In this document: in pieces, positions 11,701 to 23,900 of the stretch | Layout of the letters: each line of letters opens with the position of its first letter | Position numbering within the stretch: position 1 is the first letter of the stretch | Source of the DNA: Polytrichum commune | Taxonomy: Eukaryota; Streptophyta; Polytrichopsida; Polytrichales; Polytrichaceae | Length of the DNA stretch: 64,000 nucleotides | Direction of reading: 5' to 3' | Assembly: GCA_950295325.1 (NCBI GenBank) | Contig: OX485806.1 | Coordinates: 43,152,001-43,216,000 of the forward strand | The notes under the pieces: generated by a model | What the model was told of the DNA's origin: nothing | Seen by the model: the letters and a program-made list of their open reading frames with translations, nothing else | The model's database searches: none | Translations under genes and position numbers: made by a program

Positions 11701-14700
11701 TTGATGCTATCTACTTATCTTTATCTGACAAATACTTTGCAGAGAAATACCAGTAGCTCTAAACCCTAAACACATTATATAGTATCCATCACTTGTATGA
11801 TTGTCCATACCACAACACCTTCACAAGAAGTGTTGCTGAATAGGGAACTTCATCTGTACCTGTTTGTTTCTTCACTCATGGGTTCTGCATGACACTCTTT
11901 GCAAGTGTTGGTTTTTATTTGAGATTTGCAACTGCCGTGTTCCATTCAATATAGATTTGGTGCTTGGAAGTGTGGCTTGAACCCAAGGCCTTCACCTGGA
12001 TCCCATTAAAACTCTGAGGTCAAGCTGCCCAAGGGTGGAAAAGTACTTGGATGGATGACATTCCTTAACACTTGAATTTCTGGTGCGCCCGACCACTATG
12101 GCCCACCCAATCATAGTGGGTATGTGTTTGAACTGGATGTTTTTAATCAACTACCTGGGAACCCAGGGGCTCACCCTTGGGAGTGATATTGCAGGCTGGC
12201 TTGTCTTTGTCAAGGTGTTCACCTCTGAAGAGATGCATTAGTCTTTGAGGGCATCTCTTGTGATGCCCGTTTTGGGATGTATAGAGTTAGACCAGCTCGA
12301 AGATGAAGCAACACCCTAATATATGTTGGTGCAACATCGGAGGCATCTCTGTCTCTGTCTCTGTCTCTCTCTCTTTCTCTCTCATACTTGGAAGTGGAAG
12401 TGGAAGTGGGTCCAACGGACAAATAGTCTTTTATCTTGACAAGGATGGGTCGCCTAACTTTAGCTGTTCAAACTGCCACATACAGATGGAAAGATGCAAA
12501 CTAAACTCTGGATTGGTGTCTGTTCAGAGCTTGGTCTCCTGCATGACTTAAAAAGTGGGTGAAAGTAAGAGGATCTGATCAACCTTTGGGAGGGGGGTGG
12601 GCAGCAACCATTTCAGGGAGTGTTTCCAATCAAGTGCAACCCTGAATCTCATCTTTTGGACCAAGTTGTGGACTTTGGGTTTGGTTTGGAGGTGGGCTCA
12701 AAACCGGAACTACTTATAGCACTATCCAAGCTGAGCAGTAGAGACGGGGCTTTGCTCATCTGCAATGGATATAAGGCATATCACAGACCCTTAATTACTG
12801 GCTGTATGTGTTGTTTTTCTTCTGTGGCTTCTAGTTGCTATCCAGGTGGTTGAATTTGTCACACTCGTGTAATATATCTGCTGGTTTTATTTGTTCTGTA
12901 GTGGAGCATTTACACGTGGTCCATTTTATTCTGCTAAACATGAAGTTATGTTAAGAAATTTTATTTGAGCAATCCTTGTTGTATCTAATCAGCGTAAAGT
13001 ATTATTGCCAAGGCAGGATTCTGTGTATGTGGAGAATGCGGTTTTAGCCAGGAGACTGGGCATACAAGCTGTATTGGTTCTTGAACAGGTGTGCTTTTTA
13101 CAGTTTGTGTTGAACTGTTATTCCAATCCAATTTCAAAAAAATTATTTATGAAGCAGGCTTGACTAATTGCAACATGTTACTTCATTGAGTAACTGCTTA
13201 GACATGACAATGAAGTAAAGCTGATTTGAGACTGGTAGCAGATGGGGGAGCTGGAGGAGGTAATAGCCTGCAGCAGGCGATTGGGTATCCGCCCTATTAT
13301 AGGAGTGCGTGCCAAGCTGAACACTAAGCACAATGGACACTGGGGAGATACCTCCGGAGACAATGCCAAGTTTGGTCTTACTGTCATAGAAATTGTTTCT
13401 GTTGTTTATAGGCTAAGGCAGGTGCGTACCTTATGATTTTGGAACATTTGAGTCATCCTATAACTCAGTGGAACTTCTTGTCTGAAGTTATTGGTTGTTT
13501 TGCATACAGAATCAATAATTTTCTTACACTTGTGGTGCATGCTTGGAGGTAGTGATTGAATGTTATGAATAGCAACCTGTTTTGGTTCATTGAGGATCAA
13601 TCTTGTTTTAGCACCTCTTGGCATGCCAAAATGAGTTTCGACCCTCAATGAGAGAACATGGAATGTTCTTTGTTCAAACCTCCACACTACCTTTGAGCAT
13701 GCACTAAAAACTTACTGAACATGGGAGGTGTTCTATGCAAAACAACCAACTCCCAACCAAAAGTTCAGTTGAGGTAAAGGATAAGTCTATTGTTTCATCT
13801 GGTTCCCTCTGAAATCTTACAATTGGATACAGTTTATTTAGCAATTTTTTTGCAGCGAATATAATGTATTTATGACTTGTATTGTTGTGATACATCATAC
13901 TAAGTTTGCACTAATGTGGAGGGGTTTTATTGTTGTGGTGGTAATACAGGAAGGCATGTTGGAGTGTCTTGAGCTTTTACACTTCCACATAGGTTCTCAA
14001 ATCTCTTCCATTCTTGTAATCAAGGAGGCCATGCGGGAAGCCAGCCATGCGTACTGTGAGCTTGCTCGCATGGGAGCACCAATGGTACATTACTCACTTT
14101 CATATTCAATCCATGAAGGACTTTGGGTGTGTTTATATGGGATACAGGATGATTATAACGGACTCCCAACAATTATTGAAATTTAAAATAATTTGGTTGA
14201 TGATATTGAATACATATTTAGCACAGTGTATCATAGTAGGAAGTGCAAATAAAGTCATATGTGATAACATTGATTAGATATATGTGGTATGTATGTGAGT
14301 CTAGGTTATTTATAGTCAAACCTCCCTACAATTCACTTAACATAAGGTAAGCATGCCTCAAATGGACACTTCTAGCTCTGCACCCACTTCTCATAGGATG
14401 CAAAACGTGCAGTTAGTGCAAATGATTGCGAACTACAAATCATGTCCATAACCATTTGCCTCATAATCTTTGGAACTCATATGGATACCTTATTTTACTC
14501 CAAAGTGGAGATTCTTGAGCACATTAAATAATCATTCAGCTTCCCCCCCCCCCCCTTTCCCATTTATGTTGATTATGGAGCTAAGAATGTTAAGCAAAAG
14601 TTGAGCACTGAGTTCAATGTCTGTTAAATACATGTCTTTTTGCTGTCTGTTCTTAGATCAACACCTATCCACATACTACTCAAATATGGGCGTCTCATAT

Positions 14701-17628
14701 AAGAAAGGTAACCGAGTAAGGCCCACATACCTTACATAAATGCTCCAACTGGAATAATGCATATGATAAACGAGCTAATTTTAGGCAGGGTCACTTTTGA
14801 CATTTAAAGCTAAAAATATCCTAATTAAACCCCTCTCCAATCTTCAGGGGCGTTCTTTGTAACAGACCAATTAGCTTTCTAAGCCCTGGTGCACATGTAC
14901 AGGGCTACATTGATGTGGGGGGAGGATTGGGGATTGATTATGATGGCAGCAAAGGCCAATCAAGTGCATCCGCAAACTATTCCATGCAGGTAGTTTTTAC
15001 TGTTTGGAAAGTGGAACTCAACACTGAAATTAAAATATAAAGTAAAATATTTAACCCAAAATCTGACTCACTTGCATGTGTAGCAGCAGCATACAGATGC
15101 ATGAAATGTAACTCATATAAATGACTCTAGAAGATCTTGTAATGAATAGCGGTCAATACTTTCGGATTCTTTACATATAAATTTCATCAACAATTTGAAT
15201 GTGACTTTGTGAGTGAAATTAAATTGCATTGTTGAGAAGAATATGTCCACTCAAGGTTAGTTGTAGTTGGGTGCAGAATTATGCAAATGATGTTGTGGCT
15301 GCATTGATGGATGCCTGCTTGCTCAAAGGAGTAGTGGAACCAGTTATAATATCGGAGAGTGGACGAGCTTTGGCCTCTCATTCTGCAGTTCTTATATTTG
15401 ATGTGATTCATACAAACAACTGCCCAAAGCAGTCCATATCATCATACATGAATGATTTGGCGGAGGATGCAGCTTCACATCTTAGTCTTTCAAGGGAGGC
15501 ACATCGTAGCAATTCTCAAATGCAAAATGCTGGAGAGTATCTACTTTCTACGTTCTATGAGGTACTTATATGGAACAGTTTCACCACGACTTGCATATGT
15601 TTTGTGGACAAAGTTCTTGCGGATTTCATAATCTAGGTTCTTGTGCATCACAATTACATGTGTTACCCTTAAAGGACTGGGGTTGTGTTGATATGGGATA
15701 CATGATAGTTTCTCCAAACCTCCAACAAGTTTTGAACCAATATTTGGTCTGTGATATTGAATTCATATTTAGCACATCCTATGAAGAAGAGGAAGTGAAA
15801 ATAAGTCATATCTGACTTTGGTGATCAAATATATGTGGTATGTGTCTGAGACTAGGTCATTTATACAATCTTAAATCTCTGTATAATTCATTATACATAT
15901 ATGTATGTTCTAATTGGAATAATGCATATGATAAATGGGTTCATTCTAGATAGGATCATTTTTTTACACTTTTAGTTGACGAATTAAGAAGTAACCTTAA
16001 ACCCTTTGTATGACACCTTGAGGCCCAGAATGGGCCTCTTTGGACCTTTAAGGTTAAGTGTCTATTCCTACTTGGTAGAATGAATATTGCAGGTTTGTAA
16101 ATACTTGTTGTATATTTTGTAAAGATCACAGGCTTCCGGTGTTTGAAACCTTTTCAGGTCTATATGAGTTTGGAGGTAGGCAATGCGCAAGAAGCTTACA
16201 ATGATGCAAAGCAGCTGAGGCAGGAGGCTGGGAGTTTATTTAAGCTCGGCTGCCTTAGTTTAGAGCAGAGGGCGCAAGCAGATGTTTTATATGACAGTGT
16301 TTGCGAACAAGTGCTGGCATTTGGGCCACAACTTCCCAATGAGTTGAAGCTATCCTTGCCAACCATCTACAACGTGAATCTGTCAGTGTTTCGATCTGCA
16401 CCTGATTCTTGGGCTATAAACCAGATTTTCCCTGTCATGCCTTTGCAGCGCCTGCATGAGAAGCCTATTGTGCAGGCCACCCTTGCAGACTTGACATGTG
16501 ATAGTGATGGCAGGATTGATCGCTTTGTTGGCACCTCAGGTGATATCACCAAAATGTTGCCCCTTCATGCTCTGCAGAAGGGAGAGCCATATTTCCTTGG
16601 GCTTTTCCTTGGCGGTGTCTACCAGGTAACCTAATGTTTAGTATTATATCACAATGCCTCTACACAGTATTTACTTAATATAGCTTAGGGAGGCTTAAAA
16701 TTAAGGCCGTAACCTGGATCTCATAGGAACTCTGGGTTTAAGCCTCCCAAGGCTGGAATAGTGCTAGGATAGGTGACCTTCCTAACACTTGACTTGTTAG
16801 TGCACCCTACCACTGTGGCCCACCCAGTTATAGTGGCAGTATCCAGGTGAAGAATATTTTCTTAACCAACTAGGTGGGAACCTGAGGACTTGCCCTTGGG
16901 GGAAACAGGGTGCAGGCCAGCTAGATTGTCTGCACCTATTCAGATGTTCACCTTTGAAAGGAGGCAGTAGTCTTTGAGGGCCCTCTAATGCTTGTGATGC
17001 CTGTTTTGATGCCTGCTTCGGGATTACATAGTGTTAGACCAACTCCAAGATGAAGCAACACTATAATTCATGCCAGTGGCAACATCAGAGTCATCTCTTT
17101 CGTTACAGCTTGGTGGAGGGGCCCACTTTATGTGTGAATGCTGCATGGAAACATGATGAAAACACACCTATGGAAACTGTGTGTGTGACATAGTTGTTGT
17201 TTATGTATATTCATTTTGAATAATGTTGGGTCCCTTATTAACAAATGTGATTGATTTTGGCTAGGAAATTACATACACCTTTGTTACATGTTAGTTCAGT
17301 AACTCTCAGATCAATTTATTGAGTATCTGTTGTGTCTGGGATGCAGGAGATGTTAGGAAGTGCACATAATCTTTTTGGCAGTGTACACATAGCCCATGTG
17401 CGAGCATTGGGGGACGGTGATTTCACAATCGAGCATATCCTTCTTGGTCAGAGTGCAGGTCAGGTACTGGCTGGGACTTATCATGCAGATTCAGATTTGA
17501 TGGACAAGCTGATAATACAAGCTAATTCTGCCATTGCCACTGGAAATTTGTCGACGGAAGAAGGCGATCTGTTAGTTACCAACTATAGGCGTTGCCTCAA
17601 TTCCTACACCTACTTCAGCAGGCAATAA
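8781..17628 (+). CDS. ADC: Arginine decarboxylase, ten exons, 728 aa
   Basis: PLP enzyme converting arginine to agmatine, the first step of the plant arginine route to putrescine. Exons: 8781-9087, 10106-10305, 12605-12775, 13017-13088, 13242-13421, 13950-14084, 14903-14989, 15277-15561, 16158-16625, 17347-17628. The joined frame is 2187 nt, free of stops, ending TAA. Family marks in order: [18 protein letters not shown] near the start; VFPIKCN with the PLP lysine (residue 179); HFHIGSQ (321-327); [10 protein letters not shown] (from 361); SESGRA (410-415); LTCDSDG with the catalytic Cys (593). Length fits the family (about 700 aa). The ATG at 8781 is the first in-frame ATG. Intron 3 appears to use a GC donor (AAG|GCATAT), since the homologous NGFKD junction needs Lys followed by Asp. 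The other eight introns are GT-AG. I see no obvious defect, so the gene is probably functional. Plastid targeting is unresolved. Confidence 0.95.
9380..9430 (+). repeat. Dispersed repeat fragment in ADC intron 1
   Basis: The segment with GTCTTAGATCGACACATAAC and CATACTACTCAT is closely matched in intron 6 near 14,650 (TTCTTAGATCAACACC, CATACTACTCAA). A dispersed element therefore seems to have left pieces in both introns. The family is not recognised and the ends are not defined. Confidence 0.4.
11985..12350 (+). repeat. 5S-rRNA-derived repeat, copy 1 (ADC intron 2)
   Basis: About 11,993-12,090 aligns along the 3' two thirds of plant 5S rRNA: CTGGATCCCATTAAAACTC (5S: CCGGATCCCATCAGAACTC), then a GTTAAGC-like stretch, then AGTACTTGGATGGATGAC (5S: AGTACTAGGATGGGTGACC) and TGGTGCGCCC near the end. 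The 5S-like part is followed by about 260 bp shared with copy 2 in intron 9, then a CT-rich microsatellite. A 5S-derived SINE (SINE3-like) or a Cassandra-type TRIM LTR, which carries a 5S domain, would both fit. It is not a functional 5S gene, being diverged and truncated at its 5' side. Confidence 0.65.
12340..12385 (+). repeat. TCTCTG/CT microsatellite
   Basis: Tandem TCTCTG units pass into a CT/TTCT run, directly abutting the 3' side of the 5S-derived repeat. It may be the degenerate tail of that element or an independent microsatellite. Confidence 0.7.
14108..14850 (+). repeat. Dispersed repeat copy in ADC intron 6
   Basis: Two blocks, 14,108-14,335 and about 14,745-14,850, match in the same order a continuous segment of intron 8 (15,668-16,010). 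Shared words include ATATGGGATACA, ATATTTAGCACA, AGTCATAT, TATATGTGGTATGT and GGAATAATGCATATGATAAA. About 410 bp of extra sequence separates the blocks here, including a poly-C tract near 14,545 and the fragment also seen in intron 1. The family is unknown. Confidence 0.6.
15668..16010 (+). repeat. Dispersed repeat copy in ADC intron 8
   Basis: The compact counterpart of the intron 6 repeat. Order and spacing match without the 410-bp insertion, so this copy is closer to the original element, or the two introns exchanged sequence. No coding capacity or terminal repeats were recognised. Confidence 0.6.
16700..17100 (+). repeat. 5S-rRNA-derived repeat, copy 2 (ADC intron 9)
   Basis: About 16,711-16,809 follows 5S rRNA closely: CCTGGATCTCATAGGAACTC, then GTTTAAGCCTCCCAAGGCTG, then TAGTGCTAGGATAGGTGACC (5S: TAGTACTAGGATGGGTGACC), ending in TTAGTGCACCC. 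The following roughly 290 bp matches copy 1 in order (TGGCCCACCCA, CAACTAGGTGGGAACC, GTCTTTGAGGG, AGATGAAGCAACAC). Both copies share the gene's orientation. Two members in one gene imply a dispersed family. Confidence 0.7.
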
Positions 17629-18201
17629 AGTTGGTACCACCATTTCAGTTCATCTTTTATTATCTGTTGATACTGCATGACATACTTCCTTTTGGTCAAC
17701 CTGAATATGCTTAATTTAAACCTCAGAAGTGAGAGGTAAGGCTGGATTTTCTTGTGATATGAAGAAAAGTTGTGAGTTCATATTTATTTACTGTCATTTA
17801 GTGGCTGAATTTGTAAATGTGGCACTTGTTATTATAATTGAAACAGCATGTGACTAACAAGTTGTCTGTCATATTGAACTAACAAACCAGGCATCAAATT
17901 ACACAGCTCTTAGAATTCCTCTTTATAATGCTGTGTATGCTAGGTTATTGGTTAATGAGATGGATCTGTCATGCTTGTCATCATACCTTAGAAATGCCTT
18001 CCTCGCATGAGAAACCATGGTGCCGTTTTTCAGCTTGTGAGGATTGATTACTCCTTTTTAAATAGATAGAATAGATAGAATAGACTGTTTGCTTAAAATA
18101 AGGGGTTTTTTTCCTTCTGCTGGGTAATATTTGGGTGTTGTGTTCTCTCATCTCTTGTATCAATAGAGATGTAACATCTCAGTAAGTTGAGGTTTTCTAC
18201 A

Positions 18202-18213
18202 TGGTATTAGAGC
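18202..18213 (+). other. Retrotransposon primer-binding site
   Basis: TGGTATTAGAGC differs by one base from TGGTATCAGAGC, the plant LTR-retrotransposon site complementary to the 3' end of initiator methionine tRNA. It follows the inferred LTR end by no spacer, as usual for copia elements. Confidence 0.75.
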
Positions 18214-19119
18214 AAAGATTATAGAAGTCTCTGGTCCAAGTCTTGGTGACCTTGCTCCAAGGATTCAGTTTGAAGACATACAAGTACTTGCAATGGTGCA
18301 TTGACCTCATCAAGCACAAACATAGAAGTTGTGCACTAAGGAAGATGAGGCTATTTCGGGTAGTTTCCCTAATCGGACACCTATTTTTGGCTTCTGGTCG
18401 TTGGCACAATTACAATACATGGTGATTTAGCTGCCGTCTTATGATATTTGGGTTAGTCACCTTTGCAAAAGTTAAACTATGCCACACCATCCTCCATATT
18501 GAGGAGTGCTATCCACTGAGTTATGACATGCTTGATTTGTGTGCATGAGGTTGGCAAATTAGGAGGTGGCATGTGAGTATGAGGTGCCGACCAACTTGTA
18601 TTATGGTATTCTACATTGGAAAAATGATTTGGCAACATGTTATCTTACATGTGACCACTTTAGAGATATGACACAAACGATATTGACACTAAATTTTGTT
18701 TTCATTGACATGTGACCCATGTAGAATCTGCTAATCATGTTATCCACTTGCACAACATTGAAGGTTTTCCCCCCTATAACATGACATTGGGAAGTGGACA
18801 ATCTTTAATTTCGTAGCCTAGATCAATACATTTTTGAACTCTGATTTCAATGATTTCAAATTCTTTGGTCTTGATTTGCAATCACTAACCTGCTCAAGCT
18901 GGATGATTCCATAGAGCTAGAGGTGTCCTCATTAGCCTCATCTACCTTAAATAGACAATTAGACCAACAAAGAGAATTGTAGTGAAGGAAACAGAAACTT
19001 CCCGAATGCATAGCATTTGGAAGCAGGCCCCCACTTTGGAATCTGGACATATTGAATGGAAATCATGACACATAGAGACAGCCACTATACCTATTGCATA
19101 AACCTGCCAAGCAGTCCAA

Positions 19120-19650
19120 TGAGCGACGTTGAAGCTATGGGGCGACAACAAGCACTCAACAAGCATAACAAAGAATGTTATGCTCAAGCTGCTCAAAAGA
19201 TATGATGAGGCACATGCTTCTTGGATTGCTCTTAAGAATAGGTATGAATCAGGCAGTGCTCTTTGCAAGGTTACATTAAAACACAAATTCTTCTCATTGC
19301 GAAAAAACAGAAACAATAGGCATGGACAACTACCTCATTAAAATCAATGAGGTGGTTCATTACATTCTAGTGCCTTGGGAGGTGTCAATCTGCCAGGAGA
19401 TATCATTGTGTACTACACCCTCAAAAATCTCCCCAAAGAATATGAGGTGTTTTGCATAGGTAGTGAGAAGTTGTCAAGCTATGAGTTAGAAAACGAGCTC
19501 ATGTGCAAGGGAAATTCTTTGAAGACAAAACACTTAGCGGTTGAAACTCTTCACTTACAGAAGGTTTTGGCTCAAGACACCATGATCACCATGATCACCA
19601 CTCCATCAACAATCACAGACTTGTGTGTGCATGCATGCATTGGTCTATAA
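19120..19650 (+). pseudogene. Copia-type gag (UBN2-like) remnant
   Basis: Readable pieces include AHASWIALKNRYESGS near 19,210 and LPGDIIVYYTLKNLPKEYE near 19,390. These correspond to the W-x-x-L...Y ... L-x-x-LP-x-x-Y/F signature of copia gag polyproteins. A stop and frame change separate them near 19,340-19,375. No intact protein is possible. Confidence 0.65.
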
Positions 19651-20239
19651 TTGTGAGGAACCTACAACCCAATTCTCACTTTGGCTGATGAAATTTTCAC
19701 CAGCGAGATCAAACTTCAAAAGATTTGGAGATCGTGCACTTGCTCAGATCGCCTACAGATTTGTAACTTTTGCATGGAGTGCAGTAATCTTGAAAGAAAA
19801 TGTGATCTTAAAGTTGTCGATACTCACACACTCAATGCAACACTCGAAGAATAGAGGAATGAGGTTTTGGACAGATGCACATCCTTGAAGATCTTCCATC
19901 CACCGAAAAATTACAGAATCTTTTGATGAACAGAACAGACTGCACAAGACACTAATGAGCATCTAAAGTTGTGGAGGCTACTCTTAGTTGAGCTCAATCT
20001 GGTGAATTCATCTAAACACCAATCTCTAAGGTATCTAGTGAAAATAGTATTCAGGCATGTGAACTTTCTGGCCCCAGGCCATCTCCGACTCCCCATCATG
20101 CCCCAACTCCAAATCTTCAACATCAAACTCGTTTTCGATCACTCTCAGCTTGAAGACATTGGTAAGATCAAACTCATTTCAGGTAGGGGCTCCAAATCTG
20201 GCAAACGGCAACAAACATCTGAATCTTGATATCATGTAC

Positions 20240-20900
20240 CTATGTCACCCCTCCAACTGACTCCTTGAGCCATGAACACCCTTCCCAATTAGCAGCACAT
20301 GAGTGGAACTGACTCTCCCAACATTGTTTATACACCAAAAGGTGCTCCTTGGTCCACCCTTTGGGATGCTGAAATACAATTTCCACATGCGCTCTGAATA
20401 GTCTCAGCAATAAAAGACTGCCATGTGGCAAAATCACAAGAATAATTGTTTATTAAAATCCGAAGCAGGAAGCATTCTATAGTACCAGAGATGTATTTGA
20501 ATTGTGTGGGCTCACATGAATTCAATCCCAGCCTACCATCTTAAATAAATCTAATTACTTTCAGATCTATAGAATCCTTAAGAATTAAACTGGTGTTGAT
20601 TCGTGTTCAGGAGCAAATTCCTAACTATCTTCAAAACTTGAACTTTTCCGGGTCAAAATAAACAACATTTGAAGGGTTAAAATATTTGAAAGGTGTAAGC
20701 CTACTCAGACTGGACAAATGGACATCTTTATGGGATGAATTGCTGAGCATTCAAAGGTCCCACTTTTGCAACAAGTGGGAGACCGACATTATCTCATAAT
20801 GCCAATGTGAACTTCCAATCTCTATACCTGCCCCCACTGATTTTCAGCAATGTATTCTTGTGCAAATAGTGCAAAGGTCTCAGGGTGTCCTTGATTGACT
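20240..20900. other. Intergenic, nothing recognised
   Basis: No gene was identified between the copia remnant and the stop codon of the SDS22-like gene. The part next to 20,906 should contain that gene's 3' untranslated region, since the gene is on the minus strand. Confidence 0.5.
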
Positions 20901-20905
20901 AATTT

Positions 20906-23900
20906 CTAGTGTAGGAGGAGGTGAGAATCTAATTGCTGTAGCTTGGGAAGAGCCGATCTCAACTTGAAGATATACTTAGGATCGGAAGCCTGTAAAACCC
21001 AAACAACAATAAAAATTATCAGGAAAACAATGAGGTATAGACTTGACCGTCATCTTTTGACGTTGTCTCTGCAATCTAGATAAGCAAAGAGGATACAATT
21101 CAAGGTGGAGGGTGTGGGAACAAACGCAAGGATTCCGTTCGAGGTAGATAGTGCTGAGACAATCCATACACCCTTGCAACAAAGTCTCAATGCCCTCCAA
21201 AGAAGATATTTGATTGTCGTTGAGCCACAAATCTTCTAGCCTGCTTGGCAAACACACGTCCTGAGTTGTCCATAACATGAATTGGACTGCAAATAGTACA
21301 GCATATTTACATACATCCTCATTCCCAGTGCTAAAACATCTCCTCTTTAACAAAGAAAGAGTATGTAATTTTCTATTAAGAAAATTAAAATGGCCTAGTC
21401 CCTACTATTTCTCAAGCTCAATGCAAGATATAAAGCAGTGAGAGTGTATGACACTGATCAAATAAATCATGCTTGTTAGCAGATTGTGTTTGGAAAGCAA
21501 GGGTGGAGTAAGGGACAGGTAAGAGGTCCATGTGCAAATTATGACAAGTTAAACAAGTACTTTTAAGTGGCTAGAATTTTCAGGTGCCCAGAAACCCTCA
21601 GGCAATATCATCTTCACCTACAATTTGCTAATACCAAGACAAATCAAAGAAAATGATAATTAATGCTCTTTCTATTCATAGGTTGCCTAAGAAAGAAGTG
21701 AGCACCTTGTTAAATTTTCCAGGTTACTGATCACTGTGATTCTGTTTGAAGCTAAATCTAAGACGCGAAGGTTTTGCAGTGTCGAAAGCCCTTCCATCAC
21801 AGAGATGGAGTTATGGCTCAGATATAACTCCGTCAGCTTTTCACACACCTGCAAGCAGTGCACTACGATTTGTTCCATGAGGAGCCAGAACACATAAAAT
21901 AAAACAATGATTTTAGCCTTGTTTTTCAGATGAAGGATCTCCAGTATGTTACCCAAATCAGAGGCCACACCAACACTTGGGAAAGTATCTTCAGCATATC
22001 AGGTCTTCAATTGCTCTACTGTAGATGTAGAGATTCTAAGCCTATGACCTTCTCATGGTAGTATCTGAGTAACTCCAAAGAATTACAATATACCCAATAT
22101 TTTAGATGTTACTTTGTGGAATTGATAACCACCTTTTGTCACGAATTTCCATGCAGGAAGCAGATACTTTAACCGAAGAGATAAACATAGATGTTCCAGA
22201 CATAGCTGTTCTTGACTATTGAGCTGAAGATCTTTCCAGAACATTCAAAAACCATCTAAATCAACTACACTGGAGATTCCAAATTACCAGATCTTCAGAA
22301 CCCATCATGCTTGAGACATACTAAAAGACAGTCAAAAAGGCCATTAAATAGGTACGGAAAAACTAAACCACCATAACCTACACTTCATGCACAAGTAGCT
22401 TACTACAAGTTGTGCTTATTCATGAAGATAGACAGATAGCAGCAGAATGAAAGCTTAATAGGTGTCAATTTAAAAGGAACGTAGGAAACAGAAGTGGTTC
22501 AAGTTACACAAACATATTGTTAAATTTGGCAGAGGTATTATCCTCCAGTAGAGGACACAGATAACAAAGGAAAATGGCACTATGCAATGTCCTTATTGTT
22601 TTCCTATCAGGTCATGAGAGCAAAAAGTCAAAATAGAAGGTACCTGAAATGCCCCCATCAAAGTAAGTCGATTACTCTGGAGGCTGATTTGAAGCAGCCC
22701 AGTCAAGCCAGACAGGTTTACAGTCTGGATACGATTGCGTCCCAGCCACAGCTGCTGCAATTCTGCTAACTGCTCCAGGCCTTCCATCGCCTGTCCAATC
22801 ACAACCAGATCAGATCCGGACATGATATATTCCGTTCCAGTCAGAACATCTCAAAAGCCCAAAAAATCTACACATCTAAGCTTCTCAATAACAAAAACCA
22901 ATGAATGGAAACCTCAAGCTCTATCCTTGACATTTCCAAAAACACCTAAAGTTAATGATCACACTAGAACCTCTACCACACGCTTAGAAAGACACATACC
23001 CGTATCTTGTTAGAGCCCAGCTCTAGAACCCGCAGACTCCGTAAATGTTCAATCTCCTCTATTTTTCCAACTTCATTGTTTGATACGTACAATTCTTTCA
23101 ATGTCAAGGATACCTCAGACATGCCTTTCAAAGATGTGAGCTTGTTAAAAGAGACGTCCACCAGAGTGAGATTCTTAAAATTACTTAATGGAGGAATTTT
23201 CAACAGCTTATTATCTCGCAGCACAAGCTCCTTCATCAAAGCAAAATGAAACACATCATCAATATACACAACTTCAAAAAAGACAATCCCTGACCTCATT
23301 CATAAAGATGGTCAAACTTTGCAACAATTTACCACACTTAGCATATAATGATTTGAGGGAAAGCACTTTAGCAACCATACTCATGTGTACCACCAACCCT
23401 GGACCTAATGCTGATGCAAAGACAATGAATAGCACCTGCAAACCATGAAGAGGTCTCCACAACGCCAGCACATGGACCGCCTCATCAATGAACAAATTTT
23501 GTTCCAAGCTCAATTTCTTCACCCAAGTCATATGAAAAGAACACATTCAAACACCCGTTAGATGCAGGGGGGCAGGCACACACCGAGAAAACCACCATAT
23601 AACTGCAGAGCTGCAACCTCCAGCGTAAGTAGGATGCCACAATTCATCACTCAAATATGTAGATTCTGAATTAGAAAGAATCCGGTGTCACAGTTTCATA
23701 GTTGACGAATCGCGCATAAATGTGACAATCCAGGAAAACCCCAAAGAATTACAAGAACCACGTGAAGTAGAAGCCGCAGAACCTGAAGGCATGAAAGCGT
23801 CCCGATCCTAGCATCTAACTCTGACAAGCGATTAGCCGTCAAATCGAGCTCCGTTAGCATACTCGGCAAATCCACTTCCTCCAAATTACGCAATTGGCAG

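Larger units (their letters stand above)
17930..20230 (+). mobile_element. Truncated Ty1/copia LTR retrotransposon
   Basis: The end of a 5' LTR is inferred at 18,201, where TTCTACA is followed directly by a primer-binding site for initiator Met tRNA. The LTR start was not found; CTTGTATCAATAGAGATG (18,155-18,172) looks like its transcribed region. Gag-like coding remnants follow at 19,120-19,650 in broken frames. I see no protease, integrase, RT or 3' LTR, so the element is truncated, though the Cys-rich reading near 19,760 could be the gag knuckle region. It lies just beyond the ADC stop codon, so its LTR could influence ADC 3'-end formation. Confidence 0.6.

Noticed and set aside
16711-16809. 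A functional 5S rRNA gene
   Set aside because: Only the 3' two thirds match, with many substitutions, inside an intron and joined to a repeated tail. Better explained as a 5S-derived repeat.
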